The position numbers and the translations under genes were made by a program. This document shows positions 1 to 13,160 of a stretch of DNA of 64,000 nt, in pieces. Where the stretch lies: the NCBI RefSeq assembly GCF_001787335.1, contig NZ_CP014674.1, positions 1,444,501-1,508,500 of the forward strand. The letters are read 5' to 3'. The notes beneath the pieces are model-generated. The model had not been told where the DNA came from, ran no database searches, and was given only the letters and a program-made list of their open reading frames with translations. Origin of the DNA: Kozakia baliensis. Its GTDB lineage: Bacteria > Pseudomonadota > Alphaproteobacteria > Acetobacterales > Acetobacteraceae. Position 1 is the stretch's first letter, and every line of letters begins with the position of its first letter.

Positions 1-1082
<1,082 letters not shown>

Positions 1083-1146
1083 TCACAAGGAGACGGCGCG
1101 AGCATTCTGTCAACCGTCGAAATGCATGTGAAAAGGACGCTATTAC

Positions 1147-1635
1147 GTGAAACGTCTTCCCCTTCTAGCCATTGTGCTGAGCGTCGCAGGTTTGTTACCT
1201 TTTCTGGGGCTAGCCTTCGCAATTCTATTTTTGGGCACAGTAGGGCCAGTCCCGCGTTTGGGCGTGGCATTGTTAAGCTACGGTGCTGTCATTCTATCTT
1301 TTCTTGGCGCCGTGCATTGGGGCTTCGCGCTCGAACAACCTGCGATCATCACGAAATCGGGAACGGATCAACTGGATCGACAAAGGCTGGCATTTGGCGT
1401 CTGTCCAGCGCTTTGGGCCTGGGCAGCGCTCTATGTCGGCTTGGTCTGGTCGCCACGCGGCGGGGTTTTACTGGAAATCATCGGCTTTCTCGTCACCTGG
1501 GCGATTGAGCGCGCCGCTTATCGTCGCGGGGCCTTGCCGCCTGGCTATTTGATGCTGCGCACCGTGCTCACCACCGTTGCGGTGCTTTGCCTCGCCGTGG
1601 CGCTGATTTCGCCGCTACAAGATTATATGATCTGA
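1147..1635 (+). CDS. DUF3429 family membrane protein
   Basis: A 162-residue inner-membrane protein with four or five hydrophobic segments (roughly residues 5-30, 38-60, 85-105, 110-125 and 137-157). The GAVHWGF motif in the second segment, together with size and hydrophobic layout, matches the DUF3429 family, whose function is unknown. The start is GTG, with AAGGA about 10 bases before it. The 3' end overlaps the converging OsmC-like gene by 13 bases. Nothing in the neighbourhood suggests a role. Confidence 0.8.
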   Translation: MKRLPLLAIVLSVAGLLPFLGLAFAILFLGTVGPVPRLGVALLSYGAVILSFLGAVHWGFALEQPAIITKSGTDQLDRQRLAFGVCPALWAWAALYVGLVWSPRGGVLLEIIGFLVTWAIERAAYRRGALPPGYLMLRTVLTTVAVLCLAVALISPLQDYMI

Positions 1636-2088
1636 AAAGCAGGTTCGCAGGTAATGGGAAAATTCACCGAGCGTGCAATGAAACAATGCGCGTGGGCCTG
1701 CTCATGCAAAGCCGCCGCGCGCTGAAGATCGCTTCCTCCGGCCAGTGTGATTCGCGGATGCAGCGTAACGCTGAGAAATTCTCCTGCGCCGTTGCCCGAT
1801 TCGGTCATCACGCCTTCCGCATCGTCCTCGTAGGACGTGACGATAATACCCGCGCCCGCACAGAGGCCGAGATACCAAAGTTTATGACAGGCGCTGAGAG
1901 ACGCCAGTAATAGCTCCTCCGGATTCCAACGCGTTGGGTCTCCGTGGAAACTGGGGTCAGCAGAGCCGGAAATGTCCGGCTTGCCTTCGGTTTTTATATC
2001 GTGATTGCGACTATACTCGTGCCACGACTTCGTGCCTTGACCGTGATTGCCGGTCCAGACGGTCGTAACGCGATAAATATGCCGCTTG

Positions 2089-2096
<8 letters not shown>
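1623..2096 (-). CDS. OsmC-family protein (putative peroxiredoxin)
   Basis: A 157-residue OsmC/Ohr-fold protein. These proteins reduce organic hydroperoxides with a pair of cysteines. The sequence shows [19 protein letters not shown], carrying the family's first cysteine at the start of the central helix, and a second cysteine in the C-terminal strand region ([11 protein letters not shown]). That arrangement fits the YhfA/OsmC-like branch, so the substrate is uncertain. The ATG at 2096 overlaps the kdsA stop by 8 bases (ATGCCTGA), suggesting translational coupling to kdsA. A longer in-frame start at 2123 exists but lies deep inside kdsA and is less likely. Confidence 0.85.
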
Positions 2097-4933
<2,837 letters not shown>

Positions 4934-4962
4934 GACGGGCTTTCAGAAGCGTTGAGGGCCGA

Positions 4963-5730
4963 TCAGGCCGTTGTCGCCAACGCCGCGCGTGCGATTCCCA
5001 GAAAGGATTCCGCCGACAGGCTGGCGCCACCAACCAGAACGCCGCCGACCGCGGGGATCGAGAGGATCGAGGCGGCGTCACGGGCCGTGACGGACCCGCC
5101 ATACAGGATCGACACGGATTTGTCATCCACATCGAGATGACGCCCGATAACATCGTGCAAATGAGAGATCGTCTCGTCGATTTCTTTAACAGAGGCGCTG
5201 CGCCCACTGCCGATGGCCCAGATCGGCTCATATGCCACAACGCCAGAGAAATCCTTGGGAAGGGATTTGGATATCTGCTCCCCAAGCGTCTCCAACGTAT
5301 GGCCTTCATCACGTTGCTGCGCCGTCTCGCCCACGCACACGATGGGGGTTAGACCCGCTTTCTCGGCGGCCTTGACCTTTGCCTGCACCAATCCATCGGT
5401 TTCATGATGATGCTGCCGTCTTTCCGAATGGCCGAGAATGACGAACCCAACATCGAGATCCACAAGCATGTCGGCGGAGATATCGCCCGTATGCGCGCCG
5501 GAAGGAGATTGATGGCAATCCTGAGCGCCTAACTGGACTTTACTGCCCTCCAGCGCCTTGGCCACGGCGGCAAGCTGCGTGAAAGGCGGACAGATGACGA
5601 GGCGAGCGGCGGGGCCTACATCACGCGCGCCTTCCGCTACGGCTTTGGCAAGCTCGAGCGATCCGGCACTCAGGCCGTTCATCTTCCAGTTGCCGACAAT
5701 TAGATGCCGTCGCGACGACGCTTGCTGCAT
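4963..5730 (-). CDS. tpiA: triosephosphate isomerase
   Basis: TpiA interconverts dihydroxyacetone phosphate and glyceraldehyde 3-phosphate. With the ATG at 5730 the protein is 255 residues, the family length, and the substrate-binding GNWKMN motif (Lys16) falls at the expected place. His101 in ILGHSERR and Glu168 in AYEPIWAIG are the catalytic pair, and LYGGSV near the C-terminus binds phosphate. AGAGG lies about 10 bases before this start. The open frame continues upstream to 5925 without family similarity, so longer starts are rejected. It is divergent from the PpiD-like gene, with about 240 bases between the two starts. Confidence 0.95.
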   Translation of the reverse strand: MQQASSRRHLIVGNWKMNGLSAGSLELAKAVAEGARDVGPAARLVICPPFTQLAAVAKALEGSKVQLGAQDCHQSPSGAHTGDISADMLVDLDVGFVILGHSERRQHHHETDGLVQAKVKAAEKAGLTPIVCVGETAQQRDEGHTLETLGEQISKSLPKDFSGVVAYEPIWAIGSGRSASVKEIDETISHLHDVIGRHLDVDDKSVSILYGGSVTARDAASILSIPAVGGVLVGGASLSAESFLGIARAALATTA

Positions 5731-5971
5731 CTCAGCTTTTCCTCTGTTTAGAACCATCATCAGATATTCGATACGATCATCAAGCATCGCCAATCCGATT
5801 GGCTCCTTTCGGATCGCGATAATTCCGTGCCATCGGGCACGTCCGTATTCAAGCGATGAAACGTTTCCGACACGCATAGTTGACGAGCGTGCACTCGGGT
5901 CCTGGTCAATCCGAAACGCTCCCATTATGGTGCGCGCCGATTATTGACCGATTTCCGGACCTATAGCTCGT

Positions 5972-7897
5972 ATGATTTCTGCCCTGCGTCACGTGTTTGT
6001 CGATTCCTGGCTCGGACGCATCCTTGCCTTACTGATCTTCTTTGCCTTCATCGGATGGGGCGTAGGCGACATCTTCGGCAATCTCGGCGGTTCCGACGCC
6101 AACACGGTCGTCAAGATCGGAGACCGGCGCATCACGGCGGAAGATCTGGATCGCGGCATCCGTTCGGAACTGCCGCAGGTGGCCAAGCAGATGGGCGTAA
6201 CGGACCCGTCGCAACTGCCCCCCTCGGCCCGCAGACAAGCCGCCCAAGCTGTTTTGCAACGCTTGGTCTCCCAAAGCGAGATTCTCGCCCTGGCGACACG
6301 TAACGGCATGCAAGTGCCCGACAGCTTGGTCCGCGAGGAAGTATTCGCCCTTCCTTACTTTCATGGAACGGACGGAAAATTCGACCGCAAGCTGTTCGAC
6401 CAGCGCATGGCGCAGGCGGGTATGAGTGAAAAGCAATTGCTTCAGATGGTGCGCGACGACATCACCGTGCGTAGCCTGATCGAGGGGCTGGGCGATACCA
6501 TGCAGGTGCCTTCCTCGCTGTTGCAGCGCTTGCTGGATTACGACGCGCAAGAGCATGTTCTGGACATCGTTCGCGTCAATGCCGGCACCATGACGCCGCC
6601 CGCGGCTCCGACCGAGGGGCAGCTACACCGTTATTATGACAATCATCCCTGGAATTACCGCACGACGGAGTTTCGCCACGCCAAAATCGTGGAGCTTTCG
6701 GCAGAAGGCGTCGCCAAATCGATCGTTATTCCAGAAGCCGATCTGAAGCGCTTTTACGAATTCCAGTCGCAACGCTACCACGTGCCGGAAACGCGCAGCC
6801 TGGAAGTGCTGACGTTCCAGGATCAGGCAGCGGCCAATAAAATTGCGGAAAGCTGGAAGGGCGGCGCAAGCTGGGAGGTGATCCAAGCGCAGGCATCCAA
6901 TGCGGCGGCCGTGTCTTTCCCCGATACACGCGCCTCTGACGTTCCCAGCCCCGAATTGGCCAAGGCTGCCTTCGCTGCGCCTGTGAATGCTATCCAAGGA
7001 CCTTTGAAAACGGAAACAGGCTGGGTTGTTTTCCGCGTCAAAGACATCAAGCCGCCGCATAACGTCGATTTCGACCATGCGAAGGATGATCTGCGCGATG
7101 AAATCACCCGCGCTCAGGCGCCGCAGCTTTTGCAGTCACGACTGCCGCGTTTCCAAGATGCCGTAGCCGGAAGCACGGATCTCGAGCATATCCCCACCGA
7201 TCTCGGCGCGATTCCGGCGCAAGGTTCGCTGGACGCTCAGGGGATGACTAAGGATGGCGAACCTGCGCCGCTGCCCGGCGACCCGGAACTGCGTCAGGCG
7301 ATCATTGCGCGCATTTTCTCACAGGCGGAAGGCGTAAAGCCGAGCGTCGTCAACGGGCCCAAGGGCGGGGCTTTCGCGGTGCTGGTGGATCATATCGAGC
7401 CGGGCGCGCTTAAGCCTTTCGATAGCGTGCGCGATCAAGTCGTGCATGACTGGACCGAGGCGCAGCGCCGTCACGCGGCGGACGAACGCGCTACCGCCAT
7501 TTTCGATAAGGCAAAGCAACAGGGCGGCGTCGCCAAAGCCGTTGCGGGAACGACGGATGCCTCCTCCATGCAAGGCGGTATGGCGGTCTCGCGCATCAAG
7601 CCGGTGCCTTTGCCCCAGCCTTTGCTGCCGCTCATCTTCGGCACGCCGGTCGGTCAATCGGCCATGCTCAATGTGAACGACGATTATTTCGTCGTGACCG
7701 TAACGGGACTGCGTGACGGCGACCCGGCAACGATGAAAGAATTGTCGTCCCGCTTGCGTCCGCAATTGGAAGAATCGCTTCGTGGCGATATCCCGACGAC
7801 CGTGGTGCATAGCCTGGAAGACAAACTGAAACCGGTGCCGAACGTGCAACTCATGCAGCGCGTGATTGATGCTTCGGGTGGCGGGGAAAGCCAATGA
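5972..7897 (+). CDS. PpiD/SurA-like peptidyl-prolyl isomerase, membrane anchored
   Basis: A 641-residue periplasmic foldase of the PpiD type. One N-terminal transmembrane helix (about residues 13-33, LGRILALLIFFAFIGWGVG) anchors it with the bulk outside. A SurA_N-like chaperone segment follows (VVKIGDRRITAEDLDRGI, then VLQRLVSQSEILALA), then a degenerate parvulin-type PPIase region around residues 260-370 (ETGWVVFRVKDIKPP). PpiD helps newly exported proteins leave the Sec translocon. Its stop overlaps the trpE start in ATGA, so it is probably the first gene of the trpE operon, an arrangement with no obvious functional logic. Confidence 0.88.
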   Translation: MISALRHVFVDSWLGRILALLIFFAFIGWGVGDIFGNLGGSDANTVVKIGDRRITAEDLDRGIRSELPQVAKQMGVTDPSQLPPSARRQAAQAVLQRLVSQSEILALATRNGMQVPDSLVREEVFALPYFHGTDGKFDRKLFDQRMAQAGMSEKQLLQMVRDDITVRSLIEGLGDTMQVPSSLLQRLLDYDAQEHVLDIVRVNAGTMTPPAAPTEGQLHRYYDNHPWNYRTTEFRHAKIVELSAEGVAKSIVIPEADLKRFYEFQSQRYHVPETRSLEVLTFQDQAAANKIAESWKGGASWEVIQAQASNAAAVSFPDTRASDVPSPELAKAAFAAPVNAIQGPLKTETGWVVFRVKDIKPPHNVDFDHAKDDLRDEITRAQAPQLLQSRLPRFQDAVAGSTDLEHIPTDLGAIPAQGSLDAQGMTKDGEPAPLPGDPELRQAIIARIFSQAEGVKPSVVNGPKGGAFAVLVDHIEPGALKPFDSVRDQVVHDWTEAQRRHAADERATAIFDKAKQQGGVAKAVAGTTDASSMQGGMAVSRIKPVPLPQPLLPLIFGTPVGQSAMLNVNDDYFVVTVTGLRDGDPATMKELSSRLRPQLEESLRGDIPTTVVHSLEDKLKPVPNVQLMQRVIDASGGGESQ

Positions 7898-9366
7898 CGG
7901 AAGAAATCGTCTATTCCGTCGAAGCGGCGGATCTTCTCACGCCGGTTGGTGCGTTTATGCGCCTCTCCACGCTCATCCCCGAACAGGATGGCAAGCGGCC
8001 CTATCGTCTTTTGCTCGAAAGTGTGGAAGGCGGTGCAGCCAGGGGGCGTTATTCCGTTATCGCCTTGATGCCCGATTTGGTCTGGCGCTGCCAGCATGGG
8101 AAAGCGGAACTGAATCGCCATCCAGGTCAGCCGGATTCTCGTTTCGAGCCAGTTGAGAATGCGCCATTAGCCTCTTTGCGCGCTTTGATCGCTGAAAGCC
8201 GCATGGCATTGCCGCACGGCCTGCCACCGATGATCGCCGGATTATTCGGTTATCTCGGCTATGATATGGTTCGCCTGATGGAGGTTCTGCCTCACGCGCC
8301 GACGGACGATCTGCATCTGCCGGAAGGCGTCTTGATGCGTCCCGGCCTGTTCGCCGTGTTCGATTCCGTGCGAGATGAGTTGTTTCTGGCCGTACCGCTG
8401 CGAAAAGACGGGGCGGGACGAGAGGCTGCCGAGGCTCTGCTTGCCCGTGCGCGTCAGGCGTTGACCACAGCGCCTCTGGACAACCCCACGACGCTACCGC
8501 CCGACACCCATCTCAACGCCCTGCGCTCGAACATGACGCCGGAAGACTTCATGAACGGCGTTCGCAAAGCCCAGGATTATATCGCCGCTGGCGACGCCTT
8601 CCAGATTGTGCCGAGCCAGCGTTTCGAAACGGAATTCCCGCTTCCGCCTCTGGCATTATATCGCTCGTTGCGCCGCATCAATCCAGCGCCGTTCTTGTTT
8701 TTGGTTGAAATGGACGGCTTTTCGCTGGTCGGTTCCTCTCCGGAAATTCTGGTGCGATTGCGACAAGGTGTCGTGACGGTGCGCCCTCTGGCTGGGACGC
8801 GCCCACGTGGCGCAACGCTGGAAGAGGATCAGCGCCTTGAGGAAGAATTGCTCGCCGACGAAAAGGAGCGGGCCGAACATTTGATGTTGATCGATCTCGG
8901 TCGCAACGATGCTGGGCGCGTCTCGGAACTCGGTTCGGTCACGGTGCCCGCGCGATTCGTGATCGAGCGTTATAGCCACGTCATGCACATCTCCTCGACA
9001 GTAGAGGGGCGTATTCGCCCCGAATGCGATGCCGTGGATGCGCTGATCGCCGCTTTCCCGGCAGGAACGCTCAGTGGCGCGCCCAAGATTCGCGCCATGC
9101 AGATCATCGATGAACTGGAGCCGACACGCCGTGGGCCTTATGCCGGTTGCGTCGGTTATTTCGGCGCGGATGGCGAGATGGATACGTGTATCGGCCTGCG
9201 CATGGCCATCCTGCGAGACGGGAAAATGTATGTCCAGGCAGGATGCGGCGTCGTAGCCGATAGCGTGCCGGAGGCTGAGGAACAGGAAACGCGGCATAAG
9301 GCACGCGCTCTTTTCCGGGCGGCCGAAGCTGCGGTGGAACAGGCGCGTACGCGTGCCGTCACGTAA
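7894..9366 (+). CDS. trpE: anthranilate synthase component I
   Basis: TrpE converts chorismate to anthranilate with ammonia supplied by TrpG, the first step of tryptophan synthesis. The 490 residues have the N-terminal half that includes the tryptophan-feedback segment (LLESVEGGAARGRYSVI) and the chorismate-binding C-terminal half (AFQIVPSQRFE, PLAGTRPRGAT, LSGAPKIRAMQIIDELE, YAGCVGYF). The start overlaps the preceding foldase gene by 4 bases, and trpG follows after 41 bases. I saw no tryptophan-rich leader peptide upstream; the coupling to the foldase gene leaves little room for one. Confidence 0.96.
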   Translation: MTEEIVYSVEAADLLTPVGAFMRLSTLIPEQDGKRPYRLLLESVEGGAARGRYSVIALMPDLVWRCQHGKAELNRHPGQPDSRFEPVENAPLASLRALIAESRMALPHGLPPMIAGLFGYLGYDMVRLMEVLPHAPTDDLHLPEGVLMRPGLFAVFDSVRDELFLAVPLRKDGAGREAAEALLARARQALTTAPLDNPTTLPPDTHLNALRSNMTPEDFMNGVRKAQDYIAAGDAFQIVPSQRFETEFPLPPLALYRSLRRINPAPFLFLVEMDGFSLVGSSPEILVRLRQGVVTVRPLAGTRPRGATLEEDQRLEEELLADEKERAEHLMLIDLGRNDAGRVSELGSVTVPARFVIERYSHVMHISSTVEGRIRPECDAVDALIAAFPAGTLSGAPKIRAMQIIDELEPTRRGPYAGCVGYFGADGEMDTCIGLRMAILRDGKMYVQAGCGVVADSVPEAEEQETRHKARALFRAAEAAVEQARTRAVT

Positions 9367-9407
9367 CGATATTTGACGTAAGCGCCTGAGAGCGCCATTT
9401 TGCGGCC

Positions 9408-10004
9408 ATGATTCTGCTGATCGACAACTACGACAGCTTCACGTTCAACCTTGTGCATCATTTCGGCACATTGGGAGAGCGATGCGATGTGCGTCGCAAC
9501 GACGCATTGAGCGTGGATGAAGCGTTGGCGCTTCGCCCTGAAGCGATTGTGATTTCTCCTGGTCCTTGTTCGCCGAACGAGGCGGGAATTTGCTGCGACC
9601 TCATCAAACAGGCCGCGCCGCATGTGCCGATTCTTGGCGTTTGCCTCGGTCATCAGGCCATCGGGCAGGTATTCGGCGCCAAAGTCGTGCGCGCACCTGT
9701 CCCGATGCATGGCAAAGTCGATGCGATGTACCATGACGGAACTGGCGTGTTCCAAGGTCTTCCCAACCCGGTGGAGGCGACGCGTTATCACAGCCTGACG
9801 CTCGCGCCCGAGACAATTCCCGAAACGCTAATCGTCAATGCACGCAGCGCTGACGGTATTGTGATGGGTGTCCGGCATCGCGACTTGCCAATCCATGGCG
9901 TGCAATTTCACCCTGAAAGCATCGCTTCCACGCAAGGGCGAAATATGCTCGGCAATTTCCTTGCCCTAGCACGCACGCATCGTACGCCGGATTTGGTGGC
10001 CTAA
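9408..10004 (+). CDS. trpG: anthranilate synthase component II (glutamine amidotransferase)
   Basis: TrpG is the glutaminase that feeds ammonia to TrpE. The 198 residues are a single class I amidotransferase domain: oxyanion motif ISPGPCSP, nucleophile Cys79 in GVCLGHQ, and the His-Glu pair in GVQFHPES. It starts MILLIDNYDSFTFN, the family's usual opening. In many bacteria the same subunit also serves PabB in folate synthesis, and no separate PabA is visible in this window. trpD follows 6 bases after the stop. Confidence 0.96.
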   Translation: MILLIDNYDSFTFNLVHHFGTLGERCDVRRNDALSVDEALALRPEAIVISPGPCSPNEAGICCDLIKQAAPHVPILGVCLGHQAIGQVFGAKVVRAPVPMHGKVDAMYHDGTGVFQGLPNPVEATRYHSLTLAPETIPETLIVNARSADGIVMGVRHRDLPIHGVQFHPESIASTQGRNMLGNFLALARTHRTPDLVA

Positions 10005-10010
10005 GCCGGA

Positions 10011-11123
10011 ATGAAGGACGCGAACCTTCCTTACTTGCTTCTACGCCTCTCGAAAGGTGAGCGGTTAAGCGCGACGGAAACGGAGAACGTTTTCGCCGAT
10101 ATCATGTCCGGCAAAGTCGATCCCGTGCATTTGGCCGCGATTCTAACGGCCATGAGCGTGCGTGGTGAAAGCGCGGAAGAACTGCGCGGCGCGGTTAGCG
10201 CGGTCCGTCGGCACATGTTGCGCCTGCCGGACGTGCCGGAAGGAGCGATCGACGTATGCGGCACGGGTGGCGATGGCCACGGCACACTCAACGTCTCGAC
10301 GGCGACTGCCTTTATTCTCGCAGGCCTAGGTGTTCCCGTTGCCAAGCATGGCAATCGCGCGCTCTCCTCGAAGGCCGGCGCCACGGATACGCTCTTGGCG
10401 CTCGGCATTCCGCCCTGTGACGATCTGACCATCCAAGCCACCCGGCTGCGCGAGGATTGTCTCGCGTTCCTGTCCGCGCCTGTGCATCATCCCGCCATGC
10501 GGCATGCAGGCGAGGTAAGGCGATCGCTCGGCTTTCGGACTTTGTTCAATCTGATCGGGCCATTGTGCAATCCGGCGCAGGTCCGCCATCAAATGATCGG
10601 CATTTTCGACGCCCGTTGGCTTCTTCCCGTGATCGAAACGCTGGGGCTTCTGGGCGCTCAGCGCGTATGGGCCGTGCACGGCGAAACCGATCGCGGCGGC
10701 ACGGACGAAATTACGCTTTCCGGCCCGACGCAGATTGCGGCCTGGGAAAATGGCGAAATTCAAAGCCATTCCTTGTCTCCCGACATCACGGGACTACCTT
10801 CTTATCCGATTTCCGCCATTGTCGGCGGAGACGCCGCGCATAATGCCCAAGCACTCCGCGCATTACTGGACGGAGAAAAAGGCGCGTATCGCGATACGGT
10901 CTTGCTGAACGCAGCTGTCGCCCTGCATGTGGCAGGGAAAAGTGACATCCTTGTTAATGGACGTATCGCACCCAATCTGCTTCGGCAGAATATCAACGAA
11001 GCCGCACGCGCGATCGATACTGGCCTTGCCGGCGCGGCGCTTGAAAAGGCGAGGCGGCCCCTGACGGGAACGTCGGCCGCCGAAAAAACGAATTCCTTGA
11101 CGCAGCAATCAGGACAGCCATGA
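10011..11123 (+). CDS. trpD: anthranilate phosphoribosyltransferase
   Basis: TrpD joins anthranilate and phosphoribosyl pyrophosphate. Of its 370 residues the core shows the PRPP-binding CGTGGDGHGTLNVST, AKHGNRALSSKAGATD and VHHPAMRH with LGFRTLFNLIGPLCNP. A C-terminal tail of about 25 residues (after LAGAALEKAR) is not part of the usual fold. The stop overlaps the trpC start by 4 bases (11120-11123), so the two are translationally coupled. Confidence 0.96.
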   Translation: MKDANLPYLLLRLSKGERLSATETENVFADIMSGKVDPVHLAAILTAMSVRGESAEELRGAVSAVRRHMLRLPDVPEGAIDVCGTGGDGHGTLNVSTATAFILAGLGVPVAKHGNRALSSKAGATDTLLALGIPPCDDLTIQATRLREDCLAFLSAPVHHPAMRHAGEVRRSLGFRTLFNLIGPLCNPAQVRHQMIGIFDARWLLPVIETLGLLGAQRVWAVHGETDRGGTDEITLSGPTQIAAWENGEIQSHSLSPDITGLPSYPISAIVGGDAAHNAQALRALLDGEKGAYRDTVLLNAAVALHVAGKSDILVNGRIAPNLLRQNINEAARAIDTGLAGAALEKARRPLTGTSAAEKTNSLTQQSGQP

Positions 11124-12034
11124 CCGAACCGTCATCTCAGCCGACCGCGCCTGACATCACGAAGGGCTTTCCGGATGACAAAGTGCCCGGCAGCATCGAT
11201 GAGAAACGTGTTCACGTTCCTCTCAATACGACCGACATGCCCGATGTTCTCGCCCGCATCTGCGCGCGCACCCGGGTGGATGTAGAGCAACGCTCGCAGA
11301 TCATGCCGCTTAAGGAGATTACGGCCCGAGCACGGGAAATCGATATTCCCACGCGGGGCTTCGGCCAAGCTCTGAAGCAAATGGCGGCGGACCGCCAAGT
11401 CGGACTCATCGCCGAAATCAAAAAAGCCTCTCCTTCCGCTGGGGTGCTCCGTCCGAATTACGATCCGGTGGCTATCGCGCAATCTTATCAGGCGGCGGGG
11501 GCGATTTGCCTTTCGGTTCTGACGGAAGGCTCATGCTTCCACGGCAGCATCGACGATCTCAAAGCCGTTAAGGAGCAATGCTCGCTCCCGATTTTGCGGA
11601 AGGATTTCATCCTCGATCCTTGGCAGGTTCATGAGAGCCGCCTGATCGGAGCGGATTGCATTTTGTTGATCATGTCCTGCCTGACCGATACGGAGGCCGC
11701 CGATTTGATCGGTCTGGCACGCGGCCTGGACATGGATGTGTTGTGCGAAATTCACGATGAAGCCGAACTCAACCGCGCGCTCGCCTTGGATACGTCGCTA
11801 ATCGGCATCAACAACCGCAATCTACGCACCCTTAAAACCGACATTCAGACAACGCTGGATCTGGCGCCGCTTGTGCCGCCCGACCGCATTCTGGTCTCCG
11901 AAAGCGGTATTCGCACGCAAGACGACGTGCATCGTGTGGGTGAAGTCGGAGCGAGCGGCGTTCTGGTAGGCGAAAGCCTTTTACGCGAACCCGATCCCGG
12001 CCTCGCGGCGCGCCGTCTGCTCGGCTTTCTCTAA
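11120..12034 (+). CDS. trpC: indole-3-glycerol phosphate synthase
   Basis: TrpC closes the indole ring from the anthranilate-derived ribulotide. The (beta/alpha)8 core is clear: LIAEIKKASPSAGVL with the catalytic lysine, LRKDFILDPWQV, IGINNRNLRTL and VSESGIRT. There is no fused TrpF domain. The first ~39 residues (polar, SSQPTAPDITKG...) extend beyond the usual N-terminus. An internal ATG at 11237 would give a standard-length protein but lacks a good ribosome site, whereas the ATG at 11120 is coupled to trpD, so the longer form is kept. trpF, trpB and trpA are not in this window. Confidence 0.93.
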   Translation: MTEPSSQPTAPDITKGFPDDKVPGSIDEKRVHVPLNTTDMPDVLARICARTRVDVEQRSQIMPLKEITARAREIDIPTRGFGQALKQMAADRQVGLIAEIKKASPSAGVLRPNYDPVAIAQSYQAAGAICLSVLTEGSCFHGSIDDLKAVKEQCSLPILRKDFILDPWQVHESRLIGADCILLIMSCLTDTEAADLIGLARGLDMDVLCEIHDEAELNRALALDTSLIGINNRNLRTLKTDIQTTLDLAPLVPPDRILVSESGIRTQDDVHRVGEVGASGVLVGESLLREPDPGLAARRLLGFL

Positions 12035-12135
12035 AAACAAGAAACCGTGTCGCGGTGGACAGACGCTTCTTGATGAGCGACATACCCGCGTAACCAAGCG
12101 ATTTTTCGCGCCGCAAGGCTCAGGAGACTTTTCGC

Positions 12136-13155
12136 ATGTCCGATTCAAGCAAGAAAGGGGCGGTTCAGCCTCTCGCGGATCATAACGGTCCGATCCTTCC
12201 AACCGAAGTCACACGCAAGGCATTCCGAGACATGCTGCTTCTGCGCCGCTTCGAAGAGAAGGCAGGACAGCTTTACGGCATGGGCCTCGTCGGCGGTTTC
12301 TGCCATCTCTATATCGGGCAGGAAGCTGTGATCGTCGGTATGTCCTTGGCAATGAAACCAGGCGATAAAATCGTGACATCCTATCGCGATCACGCCCATA
12401 TGCTGATGATGGGCATGACACCGCGCGGGGTTATGGCGGAACTCACCGGGCGCTCAGGCGGCTATTCGCACGGCAAGGGCGGTTCCATGCACATGTTCTC
12501 GCGCGAGAAGAATTTCTACGGCGGCCATGGTATCGTCGGTGCGCAGGTTGCGATCGGAACAGGCTTGGCTTTCGCCAACAAATATCGCGGGACGGACGAA
12601 GTCGGCGTTGCCTATTTTGGTGAAGGCGCATCGCAGCAAGGCCAGGTTTACGAGAGCTTCAATCTGGCCGCGCTGCATAAGCTGCCTTGCATCTATGTGA
12701 TCGAAAACAACCGCTACGGCATGGGCACCAATGTCGAACGCGCCACCGCCGCGACCGATCTTTCGCGTCTAGGCGCGCCTTGGCATATTCCTAGCCGCAA
12801 AGTCGATGGCATGGATCTCTTCGCCGTTCATGAAGCGGCGCAAGAGGCCGTCGCGCATTGCCGCGCGGGGAAGGGGCCGTATCTGCTCGAAATGGAAACC
12901 TATCGTTATCGCGGTCATTCCATGTCCGATCCTGCGCGCTATCGCGACCGTGCTGAAGTCGAGGAGATGCGCCGCACTCGTGATCCCATCGAAGCGCTAC
13001 GCCGTGTCTTGACCGAAGCCGGCACCAGCGAAGAAGAATTTAAATCCATCGAAAAAGACGTGAAAGCCGTTGTCGAGGACGCCGTGGAATTCGCGCAGAC
13101 TAGCCCGGAACCCGATCCGTCCGAACTTTGGACCGACGTTCTGGTAGAGGCATAA
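12136..13155 (+). CDS. pdhA: pyruvate dehydrogenase E1 component, alpha subunit
   Basis: With PdhB this forms the thiamine-diphosphate-dependent E1 that decarboxylates pyruvate and acetylates E2. The 339 residues match the heterotetrameric E1-alpha family: [47 protein letters not shown], and the cofactor motif [19 protein letters not shown]...NN. The ATG has AGGAGA about 8 bases upstream. It opens the pdhA-pdhB-pdhC-lpd-lipA run; the 101 bases after trpC probably hold its promoter. Confidence 0.96.
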   Translation: MSDSSKKGAVQPLADHNGPILPTEVTRKAFRDMLLLRRFEEKAGQLYGMGLVGGFCHLYIGQEAVIVGMSLAMKPGDKIVTSYRDHAHMLMMGMTPRGVMAELTGRSGGYSHGKGGSMHMFSREKNFYGGHGIVGAQVAIGTGLAFANKYRGTDEVGVAYFGEGASQQGQVYESFNLAALHKLPCIYVIENNRYGMGTNVERATAATDLSRLGAPWHIPSRKVDGMDLFAVHEAAQEAVAHCRAGKGPYLLEMETYRYRGHSMSDPARYRDRAEVEEMRRTRDPIEALRRVLTEAGTSEEEFKSIEKDVKAVVEDAVEFAQTSPEPDPSELWTDVLVEA

Positions 13156-13160
13156 TAAAC

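Noticed and set aside
5731-5971. A sigma-70 promoter (TTGACC ... TATAGC) just before the PpiD-like gene
   Set aside because: The two hexamers are only about 12 bases apart, too close for a normal promoter, and they lie right at the start codon.
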